Below are positions 38,400 through 50,337 of a stretch of 64,000 bases of DNA, piece by piece; the stretch's first letter is position 1; each line of letters opens with the position of its first letter. The DNA is from Liopterus haemorrhoidalis (taxonomy: Eukaryota > Arthropoda > Insecta > Coleoptera > Dytiscidae). The DNA is taken from contig OZ020611.1 in the NCBI GenBank assembly GCA_963971575.1, positions 24,597,279-24,661,278 of the forward strand, in the 5' to 3' direction. The notes beneath the pieces were generated by a model. It saw nothing but the letters and a program-made list of their open reading frames with translations. It made no database searches and had not been told where the DNA came from. Position numbers and translations under genes: made by a program.

Positions 38400-39270
38400 A
38401 AATTTCGGTATTAACAACAAAAATATTTGAGAATCGTAAAATCTATAGAGTGTAGTAAGACTTTTTATAACCACTGCAATTTCTGAATTCAGGGCGTCAA
38501 GTTAAGTCTCACAGACTGACAGATTTAATATGTGCTCTATTTATATAACATCCGAAAACAAACAAAAAAATAAATACAGTACTGAATACTGAAGTCTGAA
38601 GCTGTTCTTACTAAATTCTAAAGCTTTTAAATTTGTTGGAATCAAGACAATTAGTAGGAATTTGTAATCATCATCATCATTATCATTAACGTAAGGGTTC
38701 GGGTTATTCCGTTACCTAAATGGCCAGTTGTTCTCTTGAGTCCCTTGATCTCACCTAAGTTTTCCCCTTTAACGACAATTTTCTCCCTTTTATGTTTTTG
38801 CTCTTTCAATGCCTTTCCCTTTTAACTAATCTAGAAAGACAATACAATAAATATGCGCTAATTTTTAAAAAAGGTCGAGGATTATTCGGGATGAATCAGG
38901 AAGCGATAATGTTAGTAATCTTAAAAAAATAAAATGAAATGAATAATCATGGCAATTAACATCAAAGATTGAATCATTTTTTTTTCTTTGTTAATATTTC
39001 TACTGTGTAAAATCATACATTTTATTTGGACAATCTTCAGGGTGAAGCAACACTTGTTCATCTTGACCTACTATTCTTGGAACTGTGAAATTTGTACTTA
39101 TACGCTTACGTATAAGTACAGGGTTTAGGTCTGCAGTATCTCTAGACTTGAATGAAGCGTTTATAATTTAAGGATTTACTGTAGACACAACCACACTGTT
39201 CAGAACTGCCCTATTCGAGTTATTGCTGTACAGCCTTCTCTCGGTATCTGGCGAAAATTAAAATTGGGCC
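38400..39270. other. Unassigned AT-rich sequence
   Basis: No gene or repeat recognised apart from a short CAT/ATC run near 38670. Confidence 0.5.
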
Positions 39271-39279
39271 TTCCATTCT

Positions 39280-39866
39280 TGTATCCCGAAAAGTTCCACA
39301 GGATCAACATTTAAACTATATCTTCCGCACCAAATTTCCTATACGGGTAAATATGTCTTCTTGCTTAGGAACATTCTACCTATACCCAGAGAATTTTTCG
39401 CTTACAGCGACGAGTTGTTAGAATTATTTGTGATCATTCCCGTGCCTGTACATCTTTCACTGCCTGATTTACATGCACATAAATAAAAATAAGTTCAATA
39501 GCCAACAAGAACTCCATAGATATGAGATAAGGGGTAAACTTTTAATACGGCCGACATACATCAGACTCAGTTGTACCAGATATTCGGTTAATTATTACTC
39601 AACCAAATTTTATAATATCTTGCCAGAAAATATTAAGTGCTTGCCTCTCAGCTCTTTCCGATATACTTTAAAATCGTTTTTCAAGGAAATTCCATTGTAT
39701 TCATTTGAAGAATTCTTGGATAACGATTTTAATAACTTATGTTAAAATGATATGTATACATATATTTTTATTTAAACTATAATATAATATTTTTTTCAAT
39801 TATACTTATATTGACGTGTGTAAAATGTAAAAATTTCAAACACAAATAAATATTATTATTATTATC
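39280..39866 (+). pseudogene. LINE pol C-terminus with 3' UTR and (ATT)n tail
   Basis: The last frame (to a stop at 39743) reads HINKNKFNSQQELHRYEIRG, then LLIRPTYIRLSCTRYSVNYY, then STKFYNILPENIKCL and FKEIPLYSFEEFLDND. It is preceded in other frames by LQRRVVRIICDHSRACTSF. The H-x-Y-x-x-R ... Y-x-G/S-x-K-x-Y-N-x-L-P-x-x-I-K pattern is the C-terminal tail of CR1/Jockey-like reverse transcriptases. A short UTR and a run of ATT repeats (39846-39866) end the element, as in LINEs with microsatellite 3' tails. At least two frameshifts lie upstream. Confidence 0.82.
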
Positions 39867-39879
39867 TTAATACAGCTGT

Positions 39880-40490
39880 GTTCTGTTTCACCAGAGCAAA
39901 GTTGCTCTGAACAGTATCCAAGGACCAAATTGACTCTCTTGTACTATAGATCCGGCTGCAACTCTACAGTCAAAATCCTCAGAATGTGAAGGTAAAGCTG
40001 TTTTGGATACTGCGACATATTGGTATTAAAGATAATGAAGCAGCTAATGTAGCATTAAAGTCCTTTTCCCCAGACCTATGATTGAATGAGTTTTATTTCG
40101 AAATGGAGCAAAAAGTCATGACGCACCTGAAGTTAGCCAAATGGCAAAATGGGTGGAACAGTATACTAAAATGATTGGTGAATTTGATGCGGACTGTTAA
40201 TGAACTGAGACGTTAAATCATGGGGCTCTTTCTGCATCAGCAACCGCAGAGGAAAAACTACCATCATACGCCTTCGTATGGACCACTGTTGATGGACCCA
40301 TGGATACCTCCTTCGAGGAAAAGAGCATTGTGAGATGTGTAACACAGATTTGTCTGTTTTGCACATTTTGAGAGTGTGTGCAGTTCGAAGATGTCAGGTA
40401 GTAGCCTTAGGGGACGAGAAGGTACAAATGGACAAACTGATACTTTCCCTAAGGGAATCCAATTTATTTGTTTGTGCGTGAAGTCTTGCA
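39880..40490 (+). pseudogene. LINE RNase H and tail (broken), related to 3955-4350
   Basis: One frame has KVALNSIQ early, then LFWILRHIGIKDNEAANVAL, a degenerate W-x-P-x-H-x-G-I-x-G-N-E-x-A-D RNase H signature. Later the frames give RLRMDHC, THGYLLRGKEHCEMCNTDL and SVLHIL, with the Cys knuckle and the following R-C-Q-V-V block. DNA-level similarity to 3955-4350 is clear (GAATGTGAAGGTAAAGCTGT against GAATATGAGGATGGAGCTGT). Several stops and frameshifts. Confidence 0.8.
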
Positions 40491-41131
40491 ACTTATTTTA
40501 ATATGCTATTTATTACTGTGATATTGGGGCAAAGACTGTCTTCTTATCGTCATTCTGCATAAGCTCAGTTTTTCGAACAGGCTTTTATACTAATGTATTT
40601 ATGTTTGCCACTGCAAGGTTTCTTTTCTTGTGTATGTTTATATAAACATATTAAACTTATTTATCTATTCATACTTTTTATGTATGATAAGTTAATAGTC
40701 ATTTAGGCATAAATAACTATCGTTGCTCTGCGCCAAAAATTTAACTAACTCTTATAATATAAGTTATATTTTTAATGTGATTTTAAGGTCAATTAATAGA
40801 GACCAAAACACATTAATTGCATTTTCTATTTTATCAGGTACCTACCCAAATATACTTTTTTTAAAAATAATTTTACCTGATTACTTGTTAGTGAAGAATC
40901 TGAACATACCTGAAACAAAAAGAAAAAATTAGTGAATGATTGAATGATAAAATAGTTGTGTAAAATAGTTTTCCTACGACTACTAAATTGAATTTTCTCT
41001 TTCTATATTGTTAATTGACTGGTAATTAACTTAATTCTACATGCTATTTTCATTGCTTTTAATGAGCAGGTGATGCTGAAATACATAATGCGCATTGATG
41101 GGAATTTATTAATTCGCGTAAAAGCTGCGTA

Positions 41132-41171
41132 CGCAGGCGGTACTGGAATTTTCATTCCTGTACCACCTGCG
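41132..41171. other. GC-rich imperfect hairpin
   Basis: The arms CGCAGGCGGTACTGGAAT and ATTCCTGTACCACCTGCG pair at 16 of 18 positions around a TTTC loop. It is preceded by the palindrome CTGCGTACGCAG. It sits in AT-rich sequence, and no inverted-repeat element around it was identified. Confidence 0.7.
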
Positions 41172-41694
41172 CGCGCATATTGTCTGGCAACAATATTTAC
41201 ATTGTATATTCTTGATTTTTTTTATGTATTCTAAATTAGTAATCGTAGAACAAACATGGAGTGCAACACGCACGGATTGCAAATTCAGCGCCAGTAGTGC
41301 ACAATATACTGTTGCTAAGTAACCAGATTGTTTTATACGGGTTTTTATAATAAAACTAGCTGGGATACCCGTACCTGGTACTAAATATATGTTCTTAGAT
41401 ATTTTAAGTTTTTAATAAACAATTTTAACTCCTTACATTTTAATTTTTACAATTTTAATGCCTTACATCATATTTTTAAATTATAGTGTTACTCAATCAT
41501 CATACCAAATTATGGTCTATTTCAAAGTGGAAAAATGTGTGTAAGAAGATAGGAGCTGTTTGTCCTTGCTTCGGATTGGTTTAGATCGTCATCCCTATTA
41601 CACTGTAAAAATATTATTTTTAGTCCAAGTTGACAGATGTTCAGTGTCGTACATTGGAAATATATATTATTTTTATCATTTAATTTTTCTTATA

Positions 41695-42100
41695 CAGTCT
41701 GTTCCAAACGGTTAGGCGGAACTAAATGGGAATTTTGTTCTTTTAGGTTGTCACCAGAAGGGACCTTGCTAGGGTTATTTCATTTTTCACGTTGGAATGT
41801 CAAAATTTAAAATTCCAACAATGAAACCATGGAAACGAAGTATATATGTCAAAATTAAATTATTTTTTTTATATATTTTAATGACAAAAATATAAATAAT
41901 TGGGAAATTTGTAATAAGAATGACACAAAAAATTAACATATAAAGAAAATGACATTTAAATGATGAAAAAAATCACCAAAAAATGTTTATTGTCAGTATG
42001 ATTTACAAAGCTTAAACAAAACGGCCGAAAAGCACGATTTAAACGATGAAAGTAACTAGATTGCAAAATCTAGTTCCGCTTAACCGTTTGGAACAGACTA
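41695..42100. mobile_element. TA-flanked MITE, 406 bp (AGTCTGTTCC family)
   Basis: Inverted ends AGTCTGTTCCAAACGGTTA / GCGGAACTA match at about 28 bp and are flanked by TA (41693-41694, 42101-42102). Non-coding. Ends of the same family occur at about 58350-58364, 58488-58510 and 58631-58663, and a partial one at about 32568. Tc1/mariner-type non-autonomous element by end structure and TA target. Confidence 0.82.
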
Positions 42101-42261
42101 TATATTTTGTTATTATTTACATACTAGACTTTTATTTATATTCTTGGCGTAGATTTTATGGAGAAAATTCTCCATGTAATTTGTTTTTACCTAGTTATAT
42201 ATTTTTTAGGTTATCTGACATATAAATATTTTTTGACACTTGACATTTAACAGATCAAGAG

Positions 42262-42312
42262 AGAGGACTAATGTGAGGCCAAAAGACAGCTCAGCTGATT
42301 GTGCCCAAAGAA
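42262..42312 (+). mobile_element. Extreme 3' end of an RTE-like LINE
   Basis: GAGGCCAAAAGACAGCTCAG and GCCCAAAGAAGAAG parallel the end of the LINE at 44560-44925 (GAGGCCAAAATTCAACCTGA on its coding strand, then GCCCAAAGAAGAA). Only the last dozen codons and the tail remain. Confidence 0.5.
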
Positions 42313-42979
42313 GAAGTTATAGATATAATTTTTAGACCTTCATATATACATATATTTTAAATTTTTATTTACAATAATTATTTAAATAAGAAATTTAGCT
42401 CTGAAGATATATTGTTTGTTTTATTGCTTTGTTTAAACTATTTTAGCCAAATGTCTCTTTTTATCTGTAGTACATAATTTTAAAAATTAATATTTTTTTA
42501 ACTTTTTCAAATTTCCCGTTAAACTGAATTTATGTCGTATAAATAATGTAAGTGTATTATCTGCCTTGTTTATTTCAATATCTTATTAACCTTTTTTATA
42601 TTAAAAAAAAAAATCACTTGCTAACCCAGTTGCTACGCCCATGCCCTAGTTGTAACTTATTTTAAATTTCCCGCTATACTGTATTTGGTCAGTGTAAATC
42701 GTACTCGGTTCGCAGCGCTATCTACTTTTTTCTACTTTGAAATAGACCATAGGTGAAAATATGTCTAGCCGTTTACACATGAATCTGGGACAGACAGACA
42801 GACAATTGATTTTTTTGGATATTGTCTTATAATCTGATATATGTAGGAACCAAATACGAGGCCGAAAATTAAAAACAGATATAGCCTTCAATTTTATTAC
42901 TATAGATTATGGATAAGAAGTAAGGATAAGTTTATAGAGATAGTTAAAAAAAGGAGGTAGGCTAACATTTCATCGACTT

Positions 42980-44290
42980 TGAGCTTTCTTGTGGATAATA
43001 ATAATAAATAATAATAATAAAAAATGAATAAGTAAACCAATTTTCAAAAAAAAAAAAAACAATTTTCCTTAAAATTTTAAATTATGGTGAAAAATGTTTT
43101 GAGTCCGATTTTAGCAAAAATAAAGCTTAAAGCTAATTTAAGGGTAATGTATATGAAAAAAAAATACTTTAAAAAATCATGCTTTCCTAGTTTTTGAGTT
43201 AGAGACGATTTAAGTCAGTATTTGCCTATAATTCCAAAAATTTTGCCAAAACTTCAAAATGAACCAAATTTTGTTGATCTATGACGAAAAATACATATTT
43301 GTACCAATTTTCAATAAAATCAGAGACATTTTTTTTTTGCTTAAAATTCACGATTTTTTAAGCTCTACCCCTTACGATTTTCGATTTTTGGCCATTTTCA
43401 TGGGTTTTGAATTACTGCCCATACAAAGCTTAATAATTGGTTTTTTAAAGCCCCATTTTTTTTTTTCAAATCGCAGATATCTACCCCAAACCATTTTTTT
43501 AGTCAGCATTTATCAAGATTTCCCAAAAAAAAAAAATAAAATTTGTGTCAAAATTTGGTAACAATTCAATGAGGACCTCAAGATCTCAAAAAAAATTACC
43601 GGAGCTCTTTATCGCATTTCGTTTTTGAGGAACATCCATGTGAAATTGAAATTTTCTATAAATTACGCCATAAGAAAATTTGTTATAATTTAAAAATACG
43701 CAAATCGAATAAGACCTCAAGTTAACTATGGGAGTTAACCAAAAATTCTAGTTTCTAGTCGTTTTATCTAACTATTTTTTTGAGTTAAGATTTTTTTCAA
43801 TTCACAATTTTCACAAATAATGTAAATTATGATATTAAAAAAATTGTCATAATTTCAAAACACATTAAACGGTTAAAACTGGTTAATTTTTTTGTAGACT
43901 GAATAAACTAAGGTTAATCCAAAATTTTTAACCGCAGGTCGCAATCTCTAACCGTTTCTGAGTGTTGTTTTTTTTTTTTCTAAATCACAATTTTCACAAA
44001 TAATATAAATTGCCATTTAAAAAAAAAGGAAACTCAAAACGCGTTAAACGATTAAATCCCCTAATAATTTCTAGACTAAATAAACTACGGAGATTCCATA
44101 AACTCTAACTGAACTAGAGTTTAGATTTTTTTTAATTCACAATTTTCATAAATAATGTAAATTATGCCATTAAAATTGTCATGATCTTAAAACGCATTAA
44201 TGAATTAAAGCCCCATTTTTTTTTCTAGATTAAATAAAATATGGATAATTCAAAAGTTGTAATTGTAGGTCGCTACTCTAACCGTTTTTG
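42980..44290 (-). repeat. Dispersed repeat, copy 2, with tandem subrepeats
   Basis: The reverse complement of 43060-43850 aligns with the repeat at 480-1740 and lacks the hAT MITE found there. At the other side (about 43790-44290) a block of 155-180 bp is repeated three times (landmarks TTCACAATTTTCACAAATAATGTAAATTATG and AACCGCAGGTCGC-TCTAACCGTTT). Non-coding; the plus-strand open frame at 43259-43561 is a translation of AT-rich repeat. Confidence 0.7.
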
Positions 44291-44559
44291 ATTTGTACTT
44301 TTGCGCTTCCATGCGTTTCCACTAAAATTAAAAGATCTTTTATATTTTCACCATATCACCATAGCCAATCTTGTTATACTGGACATAATCAAATAGTTGT
44401 TGACTAGCGATTCTGAAGTTAAACATTTTTAGTAGCTTGTAATTTTATTAATAATTCTGATTTTACTTATATATCTGATTTGTAATTCATATGTATATTG
44501 TTGTATTTATATATATTTATTTTCTTCTCCTGATTAACTATTTTACTATGTTGAATTAA

Positions 44560-44925
44560 TACTACGTATCTTCTTCTTTTTCTTCTTTGGGCACTATCAG
44601 TCAGGTTGAATTTTGGCCTCACTCACATAAGCCCTCCATCTCGATCTATTCATTGTCAGGTCTTGTCAAGTATCCTATATACCAATACTTGTTAGATCTT
44701 CAGTTAGTTGAATCTCCATTTTTTGCAAGGTCTTCCCACTGGTCGACGGGTATTCAATCTTCCTTCCCATATCTTCCTAACTATTCTGTCCTCCGTCATC
44801 TTCATAACGTGTCGTATCCACTGTAATCGTCTGCCTCCGAGTTCTTGGGTGATACTTGGCCTTGAGTCTTTGGATATCTTTGTTCTTACGGATTCTCCAT
44901 TCACCATTAATTTGAATGCGACCAA
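44560..44925 (-). pseudogene. LINE (RTE-like) pol C-terminal tail
   Basis: The minus strand reads GGRRLQWIRHVMKMTEDRIV, RKIWEGRLNTRRPVGRPCKKW, and continues after a frame change with LTSIGI...MNRSRWRAYVSEAKIQPD, stop, followed by GCCCAAAGAAG and a T/C-rich (on plus) tail. R-L-Q-W-x-G-H-V-x-R-M ... R-R-P-V-G-R-P-x-K-x-W ... D-R-x-x-W is the standard tail of RTE-like pol proteins. The polymerase domain is missing. Confidence 0.8.
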
Positions 44926-44999
44926 AGATTATGCGTAATATTTTGTTTTCGAAACCTATAAAGTGTTGTCGATCTCGATTTGTTATACTACGTATATTA

Positions 45000-46200
45000 A
45001 ACTAAATCACCACAAGATACTTAGTATCTTCTGTGACAATAATCTGTTTATTAATTATATAAATATATTGTTGTACCGAATTTGTATTTGTGTATATATA
45101 TATATAAATATTATTATTATATATAATCTCTTTTCAATATTTGTAAAATGCTTTTCCTTTTCAGCAAGTACCCTAATCTTTATCCAATCTTAAATTTATT
45201 AGTATAGTCGGAACTTTCAATTTGTTTTCAATAACATACGTTTGCATTATTTAAAAAAACTTTGCCCAATTCAGAAAAAGCACCAATTTTGAAAGTCGAA
45301 AACGTATTCAATTGTAAAAACTGGAAGAGTGCAAAACAGTTTCGTATGAATAAACAAACACATGATGGTTCGTTTTCTTTCTCAGAATTAGATTTATAAA
45401 TAAATAATGCCTTTTGTACAGCGTAGAAAGTGTGAACGTTTTCAAAACACATAGTATATAGTACAAGTGGAGTACGTTAGCAGACGCAGTTCTAAATGAA
45501 AAAGACAGAAAGCGAATTAAATGTAAATAATACAGACAGATGACTTTGAACTTTGAGATTCTGGTAAAGAAGATAAATGATAGATTCCTTTTGGACGTTT
45601 CGTACACACTTTCATTTCCTATTATGTTTCCTTCGCTTTGCTTTGTTTGCGAAGAGATTATTTCAAATTAATGGATCACTGTTCATACTCCTAATATATT
45701 CTTGTTGCTTGCAATAAGGGAACTCATATTTCTTTATTTCATTAATGACAATACTAGAATAAGCCTGGATAAAGGATTGGCTAAAGGATAAAAGATGCAA
45801 GCCTTTAGCTGTAAACGTTAAGCCGTATTTGACCGCTAAAGGAGGGCACGGACGTGAATTCAATTCCTGCTTATGTCAAATAATTTGTATAAAAATATTG
45901 ATACAAATTATAGGTTCTGCTTAGCCGTTCGCAACCGGGTATAAACTGTCTTTCTGTGTACGCTAAAAAATGGACGTAATACTGACCATATTACTCTTGA
46001 ATGTACATAGATTGAAAACATGGTCATGCAACCTGGAAACAGGAGGCCTAGGCTCAACTCGGGTTGCCGCGCCAATGATGATGGAAGAATTAAGAGTTAT
46101 AAATATCCATGAGCAATGGTAGGTAACGCTGTAGTAAAAATATTCAATAATTAGGTAAATTACTCGAAACTGTAATAATTCCACTGGTAGACTCAATAAC
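45000..46200. other. Unassigned sequence
   Basis: No gene recognised. A TA-rich run is at about 45095-45125. A stretch near 45780-45960 has a B-box-like GAATTCAATTCC and could be a worn SINE, but I could not support an A box. Confidence 0.5.
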
Positions 46201-46213
46201 ACCACCATACTAC

Positions 46214-47401
46214 CATAGGCGCCCGCAGAAATTATTCTAGAGGGGGGCAAGACCAAAACATAGATGTCATATTCGAACAATGCTTTCCACGTGGCGGGTC
46301 TGGGAACGATCCCCGCTGAGGATAAACATTTATTTTCTACTTAAAAATGTGTTCTCTATACTTAAAAATCATCGACTTAGTAAATAAGAACTATCCTGGT
46401 TAATAGCCAAAGTTGATAAAGCAAAAATATAATAAGAAACAATCGTTTTTAGGATTTTGTAGGTATGACCAAAAAACCCTTATCCGTCATTTTGGCATCT
46501 GTCTGTCTGTCTGCCTGTTCGGTAAAAATTGTGGCCAAACGGCTAAACGTAGAGAGTTAAAATTTGGCATGCTTATACAACTCTTTAACCCGCACATAGG
46601 AAAAATACTAAAACATCTAAAAAACATATCCCCCTAAAAATATAAACAAATATGTGCTCATCGAAAAATAATAATATTTTTTTTAAAGTCTGAGTAGGGT
46701 ATCAAATGAATGCCCTTAGTACGTAGATTAACAATGAAAATTTTATTTTTGCAAAATAAATTATTTTGACACGTATTTTGCCAAAATTGTGCAAAAACAA
46801 AATTTGTCCCACACCCTGTAGCGTGCAAACTACAGTTCAATTCCTGGCAATTTTAATTTTTCTGTTTTTTTTTTTAATTTTTATTTTGTTTAAATTATTT
46901 TGTCAAAATTCTAATAATTTTTTGGTAAATGTTGCATTTAATTTTTAAAAGCGTAAATTTAATAACCAGTACGAAATGTTGAATTATAATTTAATTCTAT
47001 GTTTGAATGTATACGAAATCAGAAGGCTGGGATTATGATTTAAGCAACCAATGGAAGCCATAGGCGCAATTTTCAAAATCTTAATGAACCTCGCTATATA
47101 AAAAAAATACTGCACATATTTAGAAACTGAAATAATGGTATTAGGCATTCGAATTAAAATTCATAAAAAAATATTTTGACATAAAATTTGTTTTGGGATC
47201 CCAAATAATCATCATTCAGTTACTAAATACTTGCGAAACCCTAAAATGTGTGAAAATTCACACTTCACATCAATTTTTGTTTATGAATTTTCTATTTAAA
47301 TAATATATTTTTTTTTCTAAGCCACGAATTGGTAATTGGTTCCAAAATCCAGGGGGGGGGGGGCAACTGACCCATCTTGCCCCTCCTTGCGGGCGCCTAT
47401 G
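46214..47401. mobile_element. hAT-type element, 1188 bp, with 8-bp target duplication
   Basis: Perfect 14-bp inverted ends (CATAGGCGCCCGCA) are flanked by an exact 8-bp duplication CATACTAC (46206-46213 and 47402-47409). G-rich subterminal tracts (GGGGGGCAAG and, inverted at the right, CTTGCCCCTCC) follow. No transposase gene. The interior contains a core-repeat copy in minus orientation (46449-47260) that also occurs in other contexts. Confidence 0.92.
46449..47260 (-). mobile_element. Core-repeat family element, copy D (inside the hAT-type element)
   Basis: The ends are related inverted repeats: TTTTAGGATTTTGTAGGTAT at the left and TTTTAGGGTTTCGCAAGTAT read inward at the right, with GTGTGAAAATTCACAC just outside the latter. 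The interior matches copies A, C and E in reverse orientation, including CCGTTTGGCCACAATTTTTACCG, a four-unit GACA run and GCACAATTTTGGC. Non-coding. Confidence 0.7.
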
Positions 47402-47619
47402 CATACTACTAGCCAGAAATAAATTTAGATATTTTAATTTTAAAGTGTGACTGTGAGGACCTTCACTGCAAACAGATATTATTCAATAATATTTATTCTT
47501 GCCTTTCGGCTTCGAAGTAGAGCACATTTTCCCCTCATATTTACATACAAAATATTTACATAAAACTAAGTAAATATCCAGGAATATAAATAAATCTATA
47601 TCTTCAGAAAAAAATATAC

Positions 47620-47860
47620 ATTCATCAAAATGGTCCAAGGATATTCAATGAAATACACAATGAAATCAAGAAAAGAGCCCCCAAAAGCAAGTAAACAGGC
47701 CCGCCATGCGTGCTTTATTCGCCAATGTGCAACCATTTTCAAGACCACCCTCCATTAGAATCGAACAAAAATCGCGCTGGTGTAGGAACTTTCATCAACA
47801 TTTGGGCTCGACTTAAGCAAAAAGTGGTCGCTCAATCACTCTAATACAGGCGCCTGTACG
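47620..47860 (+). repeat. Dispersed repeat R2, copy 1
   Basis: It shares ATGGTCCAAGGAT, AACAGGCC, GCGTGC, TTCAAGACC, AATC-AA-CAAAAATCGCGC, CATTTGGGCTCGACT and AGCAAAA-G with 59283-59570 in the same order. No protein recognised; family unknown. Confidence 0.65.
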
Positions 47861-47914
47861 AAAAGCACAATTTACTTTCCACTTTTTAAGGAAAGTCTAG
47901 ATGTCTAATGTGTT

Positions 47915-48365
47915 TAGTAAATAAAAAACGAAGCTAAAGATTATTTCAACAAATGTGAGAACGACATTTCTGTACGGCTGTGAATCCTGGTGTCTTACAG
48001 AAAGCAACAAGAGAAAAGTATAAGTATTTGTAAACAGATGCCTAAGAAGGATAATGAGTATTAAATGGCCACAGAAAATAAGTAACGAAGACCTATGGTT
48101 ACTTACGAACCAATGTCCAATCGGCAATTGTATTAAAATAAAGGAAATGGAAGTGGATTGGACACACACTCCAAAAAACAAAAAGTGACATCACCAAACC
48201 AGCTGTTGATTATACGATCAGAGGTAAAAGAAAAAAAGGTAGGCCAAAAAAATATGTGGAAGAAAAAAATGCATACAGAGTATAACAGCGTATGACTATC
48301 GTGGATGGAAACAAAGAATGCTGCTGAAAATCGAAAAGATTGGTAGACCCTTTGCGATGGGATCT
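47915..48365 (+). pseudogene. LINE (RTE-like) pol C-terminal tail
   Basis: The plus strand reads RTTFLYGCESWCLTESN, a stop, FVNRCLRRIMSIKWPQKISN, EDLWLLTNQ and, in later frames, KKR-AKKICGRKK and YDYRGWKQRMLLKIE. It corresponds to the tail at 2282-2830 (LLYACETW, NKCLRRIMGIHWPD, SNEELW). Several stops. Confidence 0.8.
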
Positions 48366-48654
48366 ATATAGTTTTTAATTTAATGTGTTGGTGACCGTTA
48401 AAAACCATTCAGTTACAGTTAACGCTAGTGTAAAAGTTACAGGACTGGCAACCCTGATATCTCAAAACTATGCCGCAGAAACGCCGTAAGGCGCGTTATG
48501 CTCCAATGAGAGCAACAGGACAGATTATGATGATTATGACGATGACTGTTACTTTATATTGGACATGAGTTTTTCACTCCGAAGAATGAAGTTTCAGGTC
48601 TACAACTCCCATGGTGACCTATTCCGGGTTGGGAACGGTGATAAAATTATGATG

Positions 48655-48790
48655 CGAAGCTTTTATTTAAATATTATTTCTTTTTTTAATTTATTTAAAT
48701 GAGGTGAGGTGATAAGGTCAAATACAAATATCCATATCCTGACCTGGATTCGAACCCGGCATCTTTAGTACTCGAGGTACTTGCTTAAAA
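48655..48790 (-). mobile_element. Worn tRNA-derived SINE remnant
   Basis: On the minus strand GGGTTCGAATCCAGG is a good B box, followed by about 60 bp and an A-rich tail (AAAAAAAGAAATAATATT). The A-box half is not recognisable, so I call it a remnant. Confidence 0.45.
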
Positions 48791-49135
48791 TTGTATTAAA
48801 GAGTAAACAAACATTTCTTTCAAAAAAATAGTTGGTAACACGTATATTGAATCAACTTACAAATTATTAGTGCAAAATTCTCAACATAAACAAGGTAAAT
48901 AAGTTTCAATTATTACCTTTCACAAAAATCACCCAATTTTCTTCATAACTTTTCACAAAAACATAAATCTCCACCACAACACTTGTCAAATAGCGGGCGA
49001 CACCTAGTGACCTCTCACGGTCAAAGGCGAGTGCCCCTTGCCCCACCAATGGAACTCTGCAAGTTACTCATTAACGACACCTTGCAAGTTTGATCAAAAT
49101 TAATTGCTCCGCTGATAACAACAAAACATTCAAAT

Positions 49136-50122
49136 ATGTCTCTACCAAATCAAACCGACAATACTAGTGGTACTCAAACAACTTCCTACGCTGACAAATT
49201 AATGAATAAAAATACAAATAATAAAAATGATAATATTAATAAAATAGCTCTCCCAAAAGAAGAATGTATATACCTAAATGCAATTGATGAAATAAACATT
49301 AACGAATATTTATACGAATTAATTAAATATGTCAAACCCGAAGATATAATACCAGCCTCCAGAATAAGTAAAAAACGGATAATGATACATTTGTCTTCAA
49401 AAGAGTTAGTAAACAAGCTTACCAGTGAATACGATACCATTTCAGTATTAAATCAACCAATACAAATCATAAAAGTAATAAACCGTACAGTTAAATTTAT
49501 AATATCGAACATCTACACTACAATACCAAACTCAGTATTAGAAGACAAATTTAAAGAACTAGGTCTAAAATTAATGTCAAGTTTTACACTATTGCGAATA
49601 GGTACAAAAGAAGAAATATTTAAACACATTCTAAGTCACAGACAACAATGTTATATCCTAAAAGAAGACAATTTACAAATCCCCGAACATACAGTTATTA
49701 CATACCAGAACAAAGAATATTCAATATTCCTTTCTGAGGACAGTATCAGGTGCAATATATGCAAGAGAATGGGACACACAGTTCAAAACTGTCATCAATG
49801 CCCTATAGACCCACTACAAAATCCCAGCAGTAATGAAATACAAAAGAATTTACAAGAACTCATACTCATCAGCCAAAAACAAACAACAATATACAAAGAA
49901 ACAACAGAAAATAACAATGCAAAAAATCCAAGTAAAGAAACTCCAGAGGAAACACATCAATGCACAAAAACGAACAACAAACCGAATATAAACGAGAGAA
50001 AATCAAAAAACATTTCTTTCCCAGCCTCATCAAATACTTTATCAATATCCCTGGTTCATTTTGATCAGTGCATATATCAAATATGCTTAGATCTGACTAA
50101 AATCTATGTACCTGGTGAATGA
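49136..50122 (+). CDS. LINE ORF1 (gag-like nucleic-acid-binding protein)
   Basis: This is the longest undisturbed frame in the window, with 328 codons. The N-terminus is low-complexity (Asn/Thr-rich) with S-Y-A-D-K-L, a segment common near the start of I/Jockey-type ORF1 proteins. Residues about 40-190 are a mixed region with probable RRM-like fold, which I infer from alternating strands and helices. A single CCHC zinc knuckle follows, CNICKRMGHTVQNC (C-x2-C-x4-H-x4-C, residues 206-219). A Gln/Asn/Lys-rich tail comes next. In the family this protein binds the element RNA and helps form the particle that carries it back to the nucleus. From about residue 304 the sequence loses that composition and runs into unrelated DNA, so the C-terminus is probably replaced. 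No ORF2 follows. The element is 3'-deleted. Confidence 0.8.
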   Translation: MSLPNQTDNTSGTQTTSYADKLMNKNTNNKNDNINKIALPKEECIYLNAIDEININEYLYELIKYVKPEDIIPASRISKKRIMIHLSSKELVNKLTSEYDTISVLNQPIQIIKVINRTVKFIISNIYTTIPNSVLEDKFKELGLKLMSSFTLLRIGTKEEIFKHILSHRQQCYILKEDNLQIPEHTVITYQNKEYSIFLSEDSIRCNICKRMGHTVQNCHQCPIDPLQNPSSNEIQKNLQELILISQKQTTIYKETTENNNAKNPSKETPEETHQCTKTNNKPNINERKSKNISFPASSNTLSISLVHFDQCIYQICLDLTKIYVPGE

Positions 50123-50337
50123 AATAGCCGATTTTAATTCAGCTGGTGTATATCCTGGTGATTCTTTGATTGTGTACGAATTCAGCTTTTCTTTTACCCT
50201 CGTCAACCATTTTAAGCCTCTCCCTGCCTCCTCATAGAGGATATTATGTTCTTAGTAACCAGTTCAGATTAGCCCTCTTATTTCCACATTTAGAGAAAGC
50301 TATACAATAGATTTATTCACCCCATACTCACATATGG

